Shown: positions 56,001 to 61,803 of the stretch, in pieces
How the letters are laid out: each line of letters starts with the position of its first letter
How positions within the stretch are numbered: the stretch's first letter is position 1
NCBI GenBank assembly: GCA_013407085.1
Contig: JACCGJ010001858.1
Coordinates: 1-64,000, forward strand
Source of the DNA: Atriophallophorus winterbourni
Lineage: Eukaryota > Platyhelminthes > Trematoda > Plagiorchiida > Microphallidae
Direction: 5' to 3'
Length of the DNA: 64,000 nt
Notes under the pieces: generated by a model
The model's database searches: none
Seen by the model: the letters and a program-made list of their open reading frames with translations, nothing else
Told to the model about the DNA's origin: nothing
Position numbers and translations under genes: made by a program

Positions 56001-57697
56001 AATGAGGATTTATCCTCGAAATCGCAAATAATGGGTTAATGTTAGTTAGATTAGCAGATATTTTCCACCCTGCTTGAAACACTGTGTATAGCGTCCTGTC
56101 CAAGCTTAGGAATAGTAGATATAGCTCTGTTGCTGATCTAAGATCAAACTATCACCCTGCAACTACCGCTGATCAAGCGAGTACTGGACACCGCTGTTAG
56201 TGCTGCTTGAGAGTCTGCTCCTCCCGAATCGGAATGCTTATTCATTCGAAGCGTTGTGGGGCACAAAAAGCATCACGTGCGTGCTATGTTCGTCCATTGT
56301 CGACAACGACTAAAGGAGGCCGAAAAACAATTCCCTGCTGGTGACGTGCTGCGCTTCATTTGTGATAGACTCACACAAAGATGTAACCACAACGTTTCGC
56401 TTTCCGTACTTAGCCAATAACCCAATTTTCTGTGCTCAAAGTGAGAAATGTTCTCGAATGTTTTTTCTTATACATCTCTAATCCAAAATCATGTGCAGTT
56501 ATGACTTAGTGGTGTTTTCTGACGACTGCGTTCTAGCGACGGATTTGTCTTCTGAACGTCTTGGCTCACAGAACAACGCTCGTATTCCGAATCTTATCTG
56601 TTCTGGAGTTAGGTGTTGCGCAGTTGAATTGTTGTTCGTTGCCTGTTGATGTTATTGTCTTCGATATCCTGTTGTTAGTTGCTTCGCGCCATTTGATTTT
56701 CTGAAACTGGTCGTTATCAATGGCCGGCGGCGAAGGTCAATCAAAATGCATGTGATGCTGACAGACATCTGAATCGCATGCTAGCGGAAAATCGAGTAAA
56801 TAGCAGTCTAAATAATGTATGTGTAGAGACACTGGTCTGCTACACTCACCCCTTCAGTGCTGAGAACAGCCAGTGCCGATCGTCGGGATTAAAAAACATT
56901 CGGTTTACCAAGAAAATTTGCAGCCAACCGTTGTTGCTGCACATAATGAATGATAAAACTTGTTACCAATCAAGTGACATAAAACTGTTCCAATATTTTC
57001 AAACGTTCTACGGATCATCCTGAGAAATCAGGCTTCTTTAGTGTAATAAATTGAACAGGCCGCCATCTCGTTTCTTATTAAAACCATGTTTGCAAACAAC
57101 AAACATACTCCAGCCGATTAAAATTTAGTATCGATTAGGTCTGTTTAACCTTCGTTTAACCTACATTACAACATTCCTATCTCTCCAGAATAAACTCAAT
57201 GTTTGAAACGTTTTTTCATCAACTGCAAGAGACCACTAACGAACTTAGGTTGTTTTCAATTCAATGGACTACAGCTTTTAGCGCGACATGGATAAAAATT
57301 GATTATGGTTTACTCACGCTTTACAAATTATAGCTAAATAAAAACTTTTAATTGACACACTACTTCGTTATCGTACATATTTCTGAGTTTACAAATCAAC
57401 ATTCACCGAGGCTTCCATCCTATTACAGATATCCAATATCAATTTCAATTGCAATTGAGCATGGCACCGTTTCCATTAGCGCTGTCCGACACGATACTTT
57501 TCCAAGTTCATACAAAACCAAGCCTTGGAACGGCATCCGTGGTAGCAATAGTCATCTGCTCCGTAGCATTCCTCATATTGGTTGCAGTGGCACTAGCGTT
57601 TCGAAGAAAACTGCAAAGCGGCGCGCTGTATTTGACAAGACGTCAACCACGGGGCAACGAGGAGTCCAAGCAAAAATTACGCATAGTAATCGACTAA
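24172..57697 (+). CDS. immunoglobulin-superfamily single-pass membrane protein (13-14 exons)
   Basis: Gene model built by joining exons whose splice sites and phases agree; about 845 residues. Residues 1-18 are a hydrophobic signal peptide (MLGGVLLLPVLLAGVISS). Five Ig domains follow with the Cys-Trp-Cys core at about 51/66/108, 147/160/212, 266/278/323, 368/383/420 and 464/476/505. Residues ~506-791 are divergent, with spaced cysteines but no confident family; they might be degenerate Ig or FN3 folds. One transmembrane helix spans ~792-814, then a basic 31-residue tail to RIVID. The layout suggests a surface adhesion molecule or receptor, loosely like NCAM/Fasciclin-type proteins, but the orthologue cannot be named. 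Phase-1 introns between several domains are typical of the superfamily. Introns are kilobases long. Uncertain points are the exon 4/5 junction and exon 9. Expression is untested. Confidence 0.75.
25338..25432 (+). repeat. dispersed short repeat, copy in intron 1
   Basis: GCAAAGTGTCGCACAGTCAT and CTCTCAGGTTGTCCAAGCAA match the 7048 unit. Its 5' part is replaced by a GAATGAATGAATGA microsatellite. Confidence 0.6.
25781..25821 (-). ncRNA. hammerhead ribozyme motif, complete core, weak stem I
   Basis: On the minus strand: CTGATGA (25815-25809), stem II TGGCA/TGTCA closed by a GAC loop, GAAA (25795-25792), then the self-complementary ACCGGT as a minimal stem III, with cleavage expected after the next U (GUU, 25786). 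All invariant core bases are present. Stem I is poor: pairs 1.1, 1.3 and 1.4 form, but 1.2 and 1.5 are mismatched. The same stem III (ACCGGT) is used by the better copy at 55686-55746. A hammerhead with so short a stem III usually acts as a dimer. It is probably a partly decayed member of a ribozyme-bearing retroelement family. Confidence 0.6.
26605..26704 (+). CDS. Ig gene exon 2: first half of Ig1
   Basis: Acceptor TTTCAG, donor GTGAGT, entry phase 1, exit phase 2. Encodes VEDVEVSLKCTFSYEG, the B strand with the first cysteine of Ig1. Confidence 0.8.
26712..27440 (-). pseudogene. CR1/Jockey-like LINE fragment, antisense, next to the exon 2 donor
   Basis: Same element as 7841-8811: shared 3' sequence (TTCTCCACAAAGCT region) and a reverse transcriptase C-terminal frame at 27072-27416 (SCNGSVFETRSSFTYLGVTM). 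It begins about seven bases downstream of the donor of exon 2. Confidence 0.65.
27441..28224. other. intron 2, middle part
   Basis: AT-rich intronic DNA; no exon or element recognised. Confidence 0.45.
28225..28691 (+). pseudogene. CR1-like LINE 3' end with TCTTGAA tail
   Basis: 28225-28491 encodes the end of a CR1-type ORF (SVRVSFSWNSLQSDVV, matching SFTWNTLSTVTHS-type ends at 48.7 kb). A short 3' UTR follows and ends in AATTCTTGAATCTTGAATTTG-like repeats near 28670. The start is 5'-truncated. Confidence 0.6.
29107..29309 (+). CDS. Ig gene exon 3: second half of Ig1
   Basis: Acceptor TTACAG, donor GTGAGT, entry phase 2, exit phase 1. Encodes LKLNWIVNGIP, the core tryptophan, and DEGEYVCVVSDPFG, the F strand with the second cysteine. 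Confidence 0.85.
29730..29830 (+). repeat. dispersed repeat, partner of 32225-32310
   Basis: Shares TGTAGACAGGGTTTGAAC and flanking text (GTATGACCAACATGTTTAAT) with 32225-32310 (TGTAGATAGGGTTTGAACAC). No coding content; element type unknown. Confidence 0.5.
31211..31501 (-). pseudogene. LINE (RTE/L1-like) C-terminal fragment
   Basis: A 96-codon minus-strand frame: LRWLSHVYRMENGRIPKDLL, GSRPLGRPHLRYKSVCKRDM and ASWEKLALDRSLWRH. This is the characteristic post-reverse-transcriptase tail (LRWxGHVxRM ... GxRPxGRP ... DRxxWR). It is uninterrupted but truncated at both ends. Confidence 0.75.
32225..32310 (+). repeat. dispersed repeat, partner of 29730-29830
   Basis: Second copy within the same intron, in the same orientation, followed by CGTTTGCATGCAATTCCC and the AC microsatellite. 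Confidence 0.5.
32323..32343. repeat. (AC)n microsatellite
   Basis: About ten AC units directly beside the decayed hammerhead-like motif. Confidence 0.85.
32341..32380 (-). ncRNA. decayed hammerhead-like motif
   Basis: The minus strand has CTGATGA (32375-32369), a 13-nt spacer as in the 25.8-kb motif, then GATG where GAAA is required, then CCGGTC. Stem II has mismatches. The layout and the CCGGTC cleavage segment match the intact copies, but two core substitutions would abolish cleavage. Probably a dead relative; chance resemblance is possible. Confidence 0.35.
33049..33208 (+). CDS. Ig gene exon 4: first half of Ig2
   Basis: The acceptor is ATAGCAG, a NAGNAG site that could also start at 33052. 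Encodes VPFSNWTRIDC (first cysteine) and LIVYWSRNGMPY (core tryptophan). The strongest donor is GTAAGT at 33205 (phase 1), but the next exon is then out of frame at its best acceptor. Using GTGAGC at 33209 (phase 2) with an acceptor at 36539 restores frame and gives DERGNSLKVTN. The exact 3' end is therefore unsettled. Confidence 0.7.
34150..34560 (-). pseudogene. decayed LINE C-terminal fragment
   Basis: On the minus strand, CWLGHVCRMRNGRI-like text followed by a GSMPCFRPNLRYKYVRKG-like segment parallels the 31211-31501 fragment, but with frameshifts. It is an older copy of the same type. Confidence 0.5.
34838..35120 (+). repeat. dispersed repeat, partner of 48276-48580
   Basis: Shares GAACTCAGAACTCAGAAA, GGCAGTCACCTACCGCATGG and AATGCTTAAAGCC with 48276-48580, in the same orientation. 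Element class unknown. Confidence 0.6.
36540..36876 (+). CDS. Ig gene exon 5: second half of Ig2, first half of Ig3
   Basis: Encodes SLKVTNASNLTGSLYIL and VGTFRFSCEV (F strand and second cysteine of Ig2), then VVGKTFSLICIVAG and PRWSYTRLGQQ (first cysteine and tryptophan of Ig3). Donor GTGAGG, phase 0. The best-looking acceptor is TTTTCAG at 36534, but it needs entry phase 0. Starts at 36540 or 36551 match the two possible donors of exon 4. Confidence 0.7.
36877..38747. other. intron 5
   Basis: 1.9 kb of AT-rich DNA; nothing recognised. The 73-codon frame at 37398-37619 lacks splice support. Confidence 0.5.
38748..38901 (+). CDS. Ig gene exon 6: second half of Ig3
   Basis: Acceptor TTTTTAAAAG, donor GTAATT, entry phase 0, exit phase 1. 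Encodes PEHEGLYKCEHGDPEKP, the F strand and second cysteine, then VFTLEIRG as the G strand. Confidence 0.8.
38902..40655. other. intron 6
   Basis: 1.75 kb. Frames at 39633-39995 and 40070-40405 have no recognisable domain. Nothing else assigned. Confidence 0.5.
40656..40831 (+). CDS. Ig gene exon 7: first half of Ig4
   Basis: Acceptor ACATTCAG, donor GTAGGT, entry phase 1, exit phase 0. Encodes QQSLMHCEAEN (first cysteine) and TTVTWFQNSHNL (core tryptophan). Confidence 0.8.
41485..41580 (+). repeat. short repeat, partner of 41850-41945
   Basis: ATACAAGTTGGTTATTGTGG and TTCAGAGATCTGAGCAGGGA occur here and again ~362 bp downstream, in direct orientation. Confidence 0.7.
41850..41945 (+). repeat. 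short repeat, second copy
   Basis: Direct-orientation copy of 41485-41580. It adjoins the antisense R2-like fragment and may be part of that element's 3' region. Confidence 0.65.
42109..42621 (-). pseudogene. R2-like LINE reverse transcriptase fragment
   Basis: A 170-codon minus-strand frame. It contains GLTLNLQKSHVFKFV, then KIVSNEILALRLGD, and AMSLKPQQRIETLRR, which resembles the APLKPQQRL motif after the reverse transcriptase of R2-clade elements. The catalytic YADD would lie upstream and is not seen. It sits in an intron, not in 28S rDNA, so it is a displaced or non-rDNA R2-like element. Confidence 0.55.
43261..43620 (-). pseudogene. CR1-like LINE C-terminal fragment
   Basis: The minus strand reads KDVERLLRIYHRSMKLVPG and RNKPYKEKMAHQ, then in the next frame HSRLKCRRYSPSVRVCFS. 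This matches the order of the intact fragment at 48679-49209. It contains frameshifts and is truncated at both ends. Confidence 0.6.
43986..44032. repeat. (TA)n microsatellite
   Basis: Over 20 uninterrupted TA units. The apparent IYIYIY peptide frame is only the repeat translated. Confidence 0.95.
44691..44960 (+). CDS. Ig gene exon 8: second half of Ig4, first half of Ig5
   Basis: Acceptor TTCCATCAG, donor GTGAGT, phase 0 at both ends (90 codons). Encodes SLSVRNLGKDFAASVQCNLS (second cysteine of Ig4), then GYNVDISCGIGGEPKP and IFRWKTER (first cysteine and tryptophan of Ig5). Confidence 0.85.
44961..45530. other. intron 8
   Basis: 570 bp of AT-rich DNA ending in TTGGTTTTCAG; nothing recognised inside. 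Confidence 0.6.
45531..45911 (+). CDS. Ig gene exon 9: second half of Ig5 and start of divergent region
   Basis: Phase-0 entry. Encodes NLQPSDQAVYTCSGENKFG (F strand of Ig5), then a divergent segment with NGYYEVRCAKT. The frame meets a stop at 45786, but coding-like sequence (STKFAFHCETKYN) continues in the +1 frame to a GTACGT donor at 45912. Two explanations fit: a 25-nt GT-AG segment (45760-45784) is spliced out, or there is a one-base indel. Either gives exit phase 2, which matches the next exon. Confidence 0.65.
45912..46240. other. intron after exon 9
   Basis: 329 bp with donor GTACGT and acceptor CCCAG; nothing else recognised. Confidence 0.5.
46241..46323 (+). CDS. Ig gene exon 10: divergent ectodomain
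   Basis: Entry phase 2 after CCCAG, exit phase 1 at GTAATA. Encodes PFYLLLEATAYNLVWCGRPP, possibly an F strand with its cysteine. Both phases fit the neighbouring exons, which is the main support. The acceptor lacks a good pyrimidine tract. Confidence 0.5.
46324..47566. other. intron after exon 10
   Basis: 1.24 kb of AT-rich DNA; no element recognised. Confidence 0.5.
47567..47698 (+). CDS. Ig gene exon 11: divergent ectodomain
   Basis: Acceptor GACTGTAG, donor GTGAGC, phase 1 at both ends (44 codons). Encodes NGTVIIGNSRNQFMFECHKS, a B-strand-like FxFxC pattern similar to exons 5 and 9. NGT is a potential N-glycosylation site. Confidence 0.6.
48090..48128 (+). repeat. dispersed short repeat, truncated copy
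   Basis: Only the head of the 7048 unit: ATGAAAGCACAAACCCGATC and GGCAAAGTGCC. Confidence 0.5.
48276..48580 (+). repeat. dispersed repeat, partner of 34838-35120
   Basis: A diverged copy of the intron 4 repeat, in the same orientation; shares GAACTCAGAACTCAGAAAC and AGTCACATACCGCATGGC. Confidence 0.6.
48679..49245 (-). pseudogene. CR1-like LINE, C-terminal 180 residues, open
   Basis: The longest open CR1 fragment in the window: KKASQVLASLKRIFGRF, YLRPAMEYAVQACSPWIQKD, HHRITKLVSGL, PYEERLRSLNLSDFRCRRLR and GDLILMYNIMH to the terminal RVSFTWNTL and a stop at 48679. No internal stop, but the polymerase core is missing upstream, so it is a fossil of a recent insertion. Confidence 0.8.
49366..49495 (+). 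repeat. sense CR1 3' UTR with (TCTTGAA)n tail
   Basis: GTAATTGC...ATAAAATCTTGAATCTTGA resembles the tail at 28616-28691. It lies between two antisense CR1 fragments and truncates the second one. Confidence 0.5.
49496..49820 (-). pseudogene. CR1-like LINE C-terminal fragment, second copy
   Basis: The minus strand reads SLLKGVFRIFTPETL, YVSPVMEYSIKTWAPWLSKD, YRRATKLISRYRNL and RRIRSDLLLAFKIMHTEN, then breaks at the sense CR1 tail. It is clearly diverged from the 48.7-kb fragment, so it is a different subfamily. Confidence 0.75.
50272..50762 (-). pseudogene. possible GIY-YIG endonuclease end of a Penelope-like element
   Basis: Two overlapping minus-strand frames read SMVSRFIHEVNL, then EADWSKAEIL, then after a frameshift FNFNQICQSIGYTPVH. 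This order resembles the end of GIY-YIG domains of Penelope-like elements (H...GHxxxW...IL...ExxxI...IN...G). The catalytic GIY and YIG strands are not recognisable, so the call is tentative. Penelope-like elements are known to carry hammerhead ribozymes, which gives it some relevance to the ribozyme repeats here. Confidence 0.35.
51421..51639 (+). CDS. Ig gene exon 12: divergent, cysteine-containing ectodomain
   Basis: Acceptor CCGTTAACAG, donor GTGAGT, phase 1 at both ends (73 codons). Encodes DKLLEFKVTQDKKQESLVHV followed by C, then TQCPYKYTIYYGEKY and IEFLCFEKCVSLF. It has no ATG, so it is easily missed. Phase agreement with exons 11 and 13 and clean splice sites support it. Four cysteines suggest disulfide-bonded extracellular sequence. 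Confidence 0.7.
52700..52880 (-). pseudogene. CR1-like LINE fragment
   Basis: The minus strand reads VIYKRASKLLGMLRRIFRTF then FPGTLPIIMKTMEHA, matching the ASKxLGxIRR...F helix of CR1 reverse transcriptases. Short and decayed. Confidence 0.5.
55044..55090 (+). repeat. three-unit degenerate 15-bp repeat
   Basis: GGATTAAATGTCTG, GGAATTAAGTGTCTG and ACGATTAAGTGACCG in a row, then GACACCG. The phrase-like 15-bp period is reminiscent of the MULE subterminal repeats at 4300-4465, but the sequence differs. No matching opposite end was seen. Confidence 0.5.
55418..55478 (-). ncRNA. inactivated hammerhead ribozyme, repeat unit 1
   Basis: Same layout as unit 2, but the core reads CTGCTGA for CTGATGA and GAACCCGG for GAAACCGG. 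The change at A6 and the loss of A15.1 should abolish cleavage. Stem II (GCGG/CCGC) and the stem I bases are unchanged. Confidence 0.7.
55686..55746 (-). ncRNA. type I hammerhead ribozyme, intact core
   Basis: On the minus strand: stem I strand GCACAT, CTGATGA (55731-55725), stem II GCGG/CCGC with a CAATAA loop, GAAA (55710-55707), the self-complementary ACCGGT as stem III, and cleavage after GTC (C at 55701), followed by stem I strand GTGTGC. Stem I has six pairs including one G-U, then an internal loop and a possible outer GGA/TCC helix, as in extended hammerheads. All invariant bases are present. The tiny loopless stem III predicts activity mainly as a dimer. Transcription would be antisense to the Ig gene. 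Confidence 0.85.
57429..57697 (+). CDS. Ig gene exon 13: juxtamembrane, transmembrane helix, cytoplasmic tail
   Basis: Acceptor CTATTACAG, phase 1. Encodes a juxtamembrane stretch (DTILFQVHTKPS), a ~22-residue hydrophobic helix starting SVVAIVICSVAF, then the basic tail RRKLQSGALYLTRRQP and RIVID with TAA at 57695. GALYLTRR has a tyrosine that could be a phosphorylation or sorting site; no SH2, PDZ or ankyrin-binding motif is recognised. The only ATG in the exon lies mid-frame and is not a start. Confidence 0.8.
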
Positions 57698-59249
57698 ATT
57701 ATTTTCTTGTTTCAACATAAATGGAATTGTGCAATCGAATTTTGAATTTGTGGTCATGCGGTTACATTTGGGATTCCTTCACTTTTTCACAAATCATGGA
57801 GTCATGCTGTTCAATGAATCCTGATAAGGTGGACTCATTGAGTAGATCGACATTTCTCGCATTTCTTAGAAAAGATGTCGACAGTTAGGCGGAATTGTGT
57901 GTAACGGAAGTGTGGATTTTTATTATGCAGAAAGCAACAGGCCTTGGTGAATTCACCTCATAAATTCTGAGGTTAGATTAAAAAAATATACCTATAGGTT
58001 ACATGGTAGTGATGCTAAATATCACTAAATATGCTAAATATCAAAGAGTCACTCCGATGTCACTCAAGTCACTTGATCTACATGGGTCGATAGTTGGTGG
58101 TCACCGATGTAGGGTACATGGAAAACCGACCAAAACTAAGACGAATCTAGTCTCAAATGTGATAAACGCGCTGCCGTAGCTGTCTCACATGGGGTGGACA
58201 TGCTGTTTGCGAAAATTTTCCCTCTGGCATGGTATTAGTACGAACCCAGTAGAACCAGATTTAGGGCATCCTTAAGCTCGATAATAGAGAAACAGATGCC
58301 TCAAAAACAATCCCTGTTGAGAATTTACTGCATTCCGAAAGTTAATGGCAAACAGCCTCGCCTAGAGAAAATTAGGTGGCGTGCAAAGTCGAGCTGGTAA
58401 GGACCTTGTATGATAGAGCTCGTATTGGACGGTGAGTGCTCATGGCGTGGTCTACCTGGTAGGTTGGCCACAAGCGTCGGTAATCCGTGGATGGCGTGTG
58501 CAACGGTTGCATCAGTGGGAACGGTGCATGTGTACTTGAGGAATAAGAGGACAAAAACTGTTTCTGGTGCATGAGCTTAAGTCAACAACCGACTGATAAA
58601 TACGAAGTACAAATATTCAAGTGAAATATACCATTCGGTAGAAACGTGTTAAATTTGCACTACATGGTGTGCGAAACTTAGGGTTTGCCGTTTTGTGCGC
58701 CTAGATGTTGTGGTGGCGGGCTTAGAGTGTAAAGTGGATATAATATGGCTTAATACCGTCTGTGCTGAGGTTGTAGGTCGGGCTTGTGAATTAACAGTAT
58801 CAACTGTATCGTCCATGAACGTCCGTTTGACTCAGTTAATCCAGACAGTGTTATGCCTACTGTCGCGGACAATCACAATTATTTTCTAAAACCACTGAAT
58901 TATCCTAAACGGTGAAGCTTAAAAAGGGTGAAGAGATGGCTTCACCATGTCGTTTCGGAGAAAAACATAGTGGCAATGTGTTAATTCTTTCAAAATGTGG
59001 GACGGTTTGGTCTGAAACCGCGAGGGTGGTTAGTGTAAACAGCTCATATATTGTCGCAGCGCTCCACGTAATCTACATAGGCCAAAGGTGATTACCTGGC
59101 CGGGTGACATACTTACCAGGTAAAGCGATAGCACGGCTAAATTTCCATTTCGCGTTGGGCTTGCAAGGGGTTTTAAATAACTGATGTTGTTAGGAAGACG
59201 ATCAATGGGACTGTGTTCTAGTCAGGACCTTTTCGCAACATTAGCGAGG
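57698..59249. other. 3' flank of the Ig gene and unassigned sequence
   Basis: ATTAAA at 57977 is a possible variant polyadenylation signal about 280 bp after the stop codon. From about 58200 onward the minus strand may be the distal end of the gypsy element, but no LTR or conserved motif is identifiable. Confidence 0.35.
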
Positions 59250-61170
59250 CCTTGAGTTGCCGGTGTACTCGTTTCACCATGCCATTTGCCGCGGGTACAC
59301 GGTTGTTCGGTGAAGTTGGCAACCCAGAGTAGCCAGCAATTTACTGATGGCTCCATCGAAATGAGAACCTTGGTCCGCAGTAACAATACACGGGCACCAA
59401 ACTCTGCCACCTAACGTTCGAAGAATACGTGCCTCGAAAGAGCAGTTGTGTGAAGGAATGGCCTCGGGCCACCTGATGAAACGGTCTATGCAGATGACGA
59501 TGTATGTACGGCTATGTGAGTGTGGTAACAGGCCAACTAGATCTACGTGGATGTGAAAGAAACGCTCATTTGGTTCAACAAAGGTTCCTAATAAACTCAT
59601 GGTGTGTCGGTGGATATTCGTGTGTTGGTATTCATTGAAAGTTTAAGACAATTGCCGAACGTCTTCACTTGCTTTCGGCCAGATCAATCTACTCATAATT
59701 AGTTTAACGCTAGCACGAATGCCAGGATGGGAAAGATTTTCTAGGTTATCGAACACTCGCCTTCTAAACGCAGACGGGATAAGCGCTCGAAGAGCGGTTT
59801 GCAATACGTCGCAAAGGATATCACCCGAGCAGTCTGACAAGAGTAAATATCAGATGTCAATGAAAGAGGAGTCCATGAACTGGGTGATTACAGCATCGAC
59901 AGCTTGCGCAGCAGCTATTTCGTTGAACCCGAGAGATAATGGCAACTCTTTTACGCGTATTCATATAAGTGCATCCGCGAAATTGTTTGTGAACCTGAGA
60001 TGTGTTGTATTTCCGTCGTGTATTTAGTAAAAAAATCGAGGTGGCTCGTTTCTCGAGGGGATCTGATTTAGTGAATTATGGACTTATGTTCAGTAAACAC
60101 CGCAAGCTCTCTGTCCTCAAGATGGTGGCCGAAATGTTCGACTCCAAGATATATTGCAAATAGTTCTCTGCCGAAGGTGCTATACCGAGTCTCTGTCAAT
60201 TGAAGTTGCTTTCAATAAATCCACATCGGGAATCATGATACTCCGACATACTATTGTAGCACTGCTCCCACTGCTTCGGCAAATGCAGCCATGAATCGTG
60301 ACAGTGATGTATGGGGCCTATGTTGCTTCAGTGGTTTGATTTCGTCGATATGCTTTTTAAAAGATGTGGATGCTGATTTGACCTCGTCCGTTGAAATTAA
60401 CGACTTTGCGTTACCATGGAGCAAATTGCTTAATAAGTATTAGTAGCCCGCGCATTGCGGGATGAAACGACGGTAAAAGTTCACGAGGCCAAGAAATCGC
60501 CAAAGATCCTAAAAGCTGGTGGACTCTGAGAAGTTCCAGATTGTTCCTATATTTTGTTTCATTGGTTCGATACATTAAGCTGAGAGTCTATAACTCAGGA
60601 AATTGACTGCGGTCTGAACGAAACTGCACTTGTTCGCGTTGATCGTAATCTCATGGATGGACAAGCGATCAAAAAGCGCATCCAGGTGACGTATATGTTC
60701 TTCCCTAGAGGTGCTAGCGACTAGTACATCATCAAGGTAGACGTAAGCGAAATCGAGGCCTATGCAAACATGATCCATAAATCGCTGGAAGGTTTGAACC
60801 GCGTTAGTAGGCCGAAAGGCCTACACCTAAATTCATAGAGTCTAAACGGCGTTTTAACGGATGTCTGCTTCGGCTAGCGGGATTTGGTTGTACGTCCTAA
60901 CTAGGTCCACCTTACTGAAAATGGTACACTCGTGGTAACTAGCTGTTGAGCATTGAATATGAGGAATGTGGTACCGTCTACTTGTTCAACCTACAGTTAT
61001 CGCCACACAGGCATCAATCGTGCAGGGTTTTTTTCGGTGCCATATGCAGGGGAGATGACCTAGGGCTACTAGATGGCCAATAATGCCTAATTTTGGCATA
61101 TTCTGGAACTCCTCATGCACAATCTGCAATTTATCTGGCGGTAATCGTCTGGTGGAACTTTGTTGTTGTA
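59250..61170 (-). mobile_element. Ty3/gypsy pol remnant
   Basis: In minus-strand order: reverse transcriptase pieces at about 61130-60580, including CTIFSKVDLVRTYNQIP and the catalytic YLDD in FAYVYLDDVLVAS; RNase H-like text at about 60440-60060 (FGRELFAIYLGVEHFGHHLE); an integrase zinc-binding HPG segment at 59643-59840; and the integrase core at 59274-59600 (DLVGLLPHSHSRTYI, DRFIRWPEAIP, TADQGSHFDG). Many in-frame stops and frameshifts separate them. The active-site residues that remain are the YLDD pair and the first two integrase aspartates. Protease, gag and both LTRs are not seen. Confidence 0.85.
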
Positions 61171-61184
61171 CTCGTGTTCGTGGA

Positions 61185-61803
61185 CGGTCAACCGCTTAGT
61201 AAGTTTACGGATACAGTCTACCTTGGGAGCAAACTGACTGTAAATGGTGACTGTGAAGATGAGGTCAGTAGAAGGATCGCGGAGGCGAACCAAGCATTCT
61301 GCATGCTGAATTCCATTTGAAAATCCTCCGCTCTCAGCATTAACACGAAGGTCAGACTCGTTAAGAGCAACGTTCTTAGTGTGTTACTGTATGCATCGGA
61401 ATTCTGGAAGACGATCGCTGCCATTGAGTGCAGAATGAACGTGTTTCAAACTAAGTGCTTGAGAAGGATTCTACGAAATTTTTGGCCACACACCATTTCG
61501 AATGAAGAGCTCTTGAGAAAAACTTGTCTGGAGGTGATATCTACCGTAGTCAAAAGACGACAAAGAGATGGTTCGGTCATGTCTGCAGGATAGATCTCAG
61601 TTCGCATACGAAGGTAGCAATTCACTGGCGTCCGCAAGGTAAACGAAAAAAGGGACGGCCCAAGGAAACTTGGCGCAGAACGTTGGAACGCGACCTACAT
61701 GCACAGGGATTCACGGTGCAGACGGCGACGGAAGCAGCGACAGACCGGAACCATTGGCGTGAAGTTATCTTCGCCTCATGTGCCACCCGCCACTGAGAGG
61801 ACT
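61185..61803 (+). pseudogene. RTE-type LINE, 3' end of reverse transcriptase ORF
   Basis: From 61190: FTDTVYLGSKLTVNGDCEDE, a stop, VRLVKSNVLSVLLYASEFWK and CLRRILRNFWPHTISNEELL, a frameshift near 61560, then RWFGHVCRID and GRPKETWRRTLERDLHAQGF to CATRH and a stop. It is homologous to, but diverged from, the element at 17892-20590 and nearly identical to 4133-4296. It abuts the gypsy remnant with no visible spacer, so one interrupted or recombined with the other. Confidence 0.85.

Larger units (their letters stand above)
55360..56034 (-). mobile_element. retrozyme-like tandem 268-bp repeats with hammerhead ribozymes
   Basis: Two head-to-tail units (about 55360-55627 and 55628-55895, ~94 percent alike, period 268 bp) are followed by a partial third unit in opposite orientation (about 55918-56034). 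Each full unit carries a hammerhead motif on the minus strand. Tandem monomers of a few hundred bp with type I hammerheads and minimal stem III are the hallmark of metazoan retrozymes, small non-autonomous elements that spread through circular RNA. No ORF is present. Target-site duplications are not evident, and the inverted partial copy implies rearrangement or nested insertion. Confidence 0.7.
51640..57428. other. last intron
   Basis: 5.8 kb, the longest intron. It holds an antisense CR1 relic (52700-52880), a 15-bp degenerate repeat (55044-55090) and the hammerhead repeat array (55360-56034). Frames at 53833-54018 and 56778-57023 lack recognisable content. Confidence 0.6.

Noticed and set aside
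57352..57720. 122-codon frame starting upstream of the last exon
   Set aside because: Alternative frame overlapping exon 13; it lacks the transmembrane helix and has no splice or domain support.
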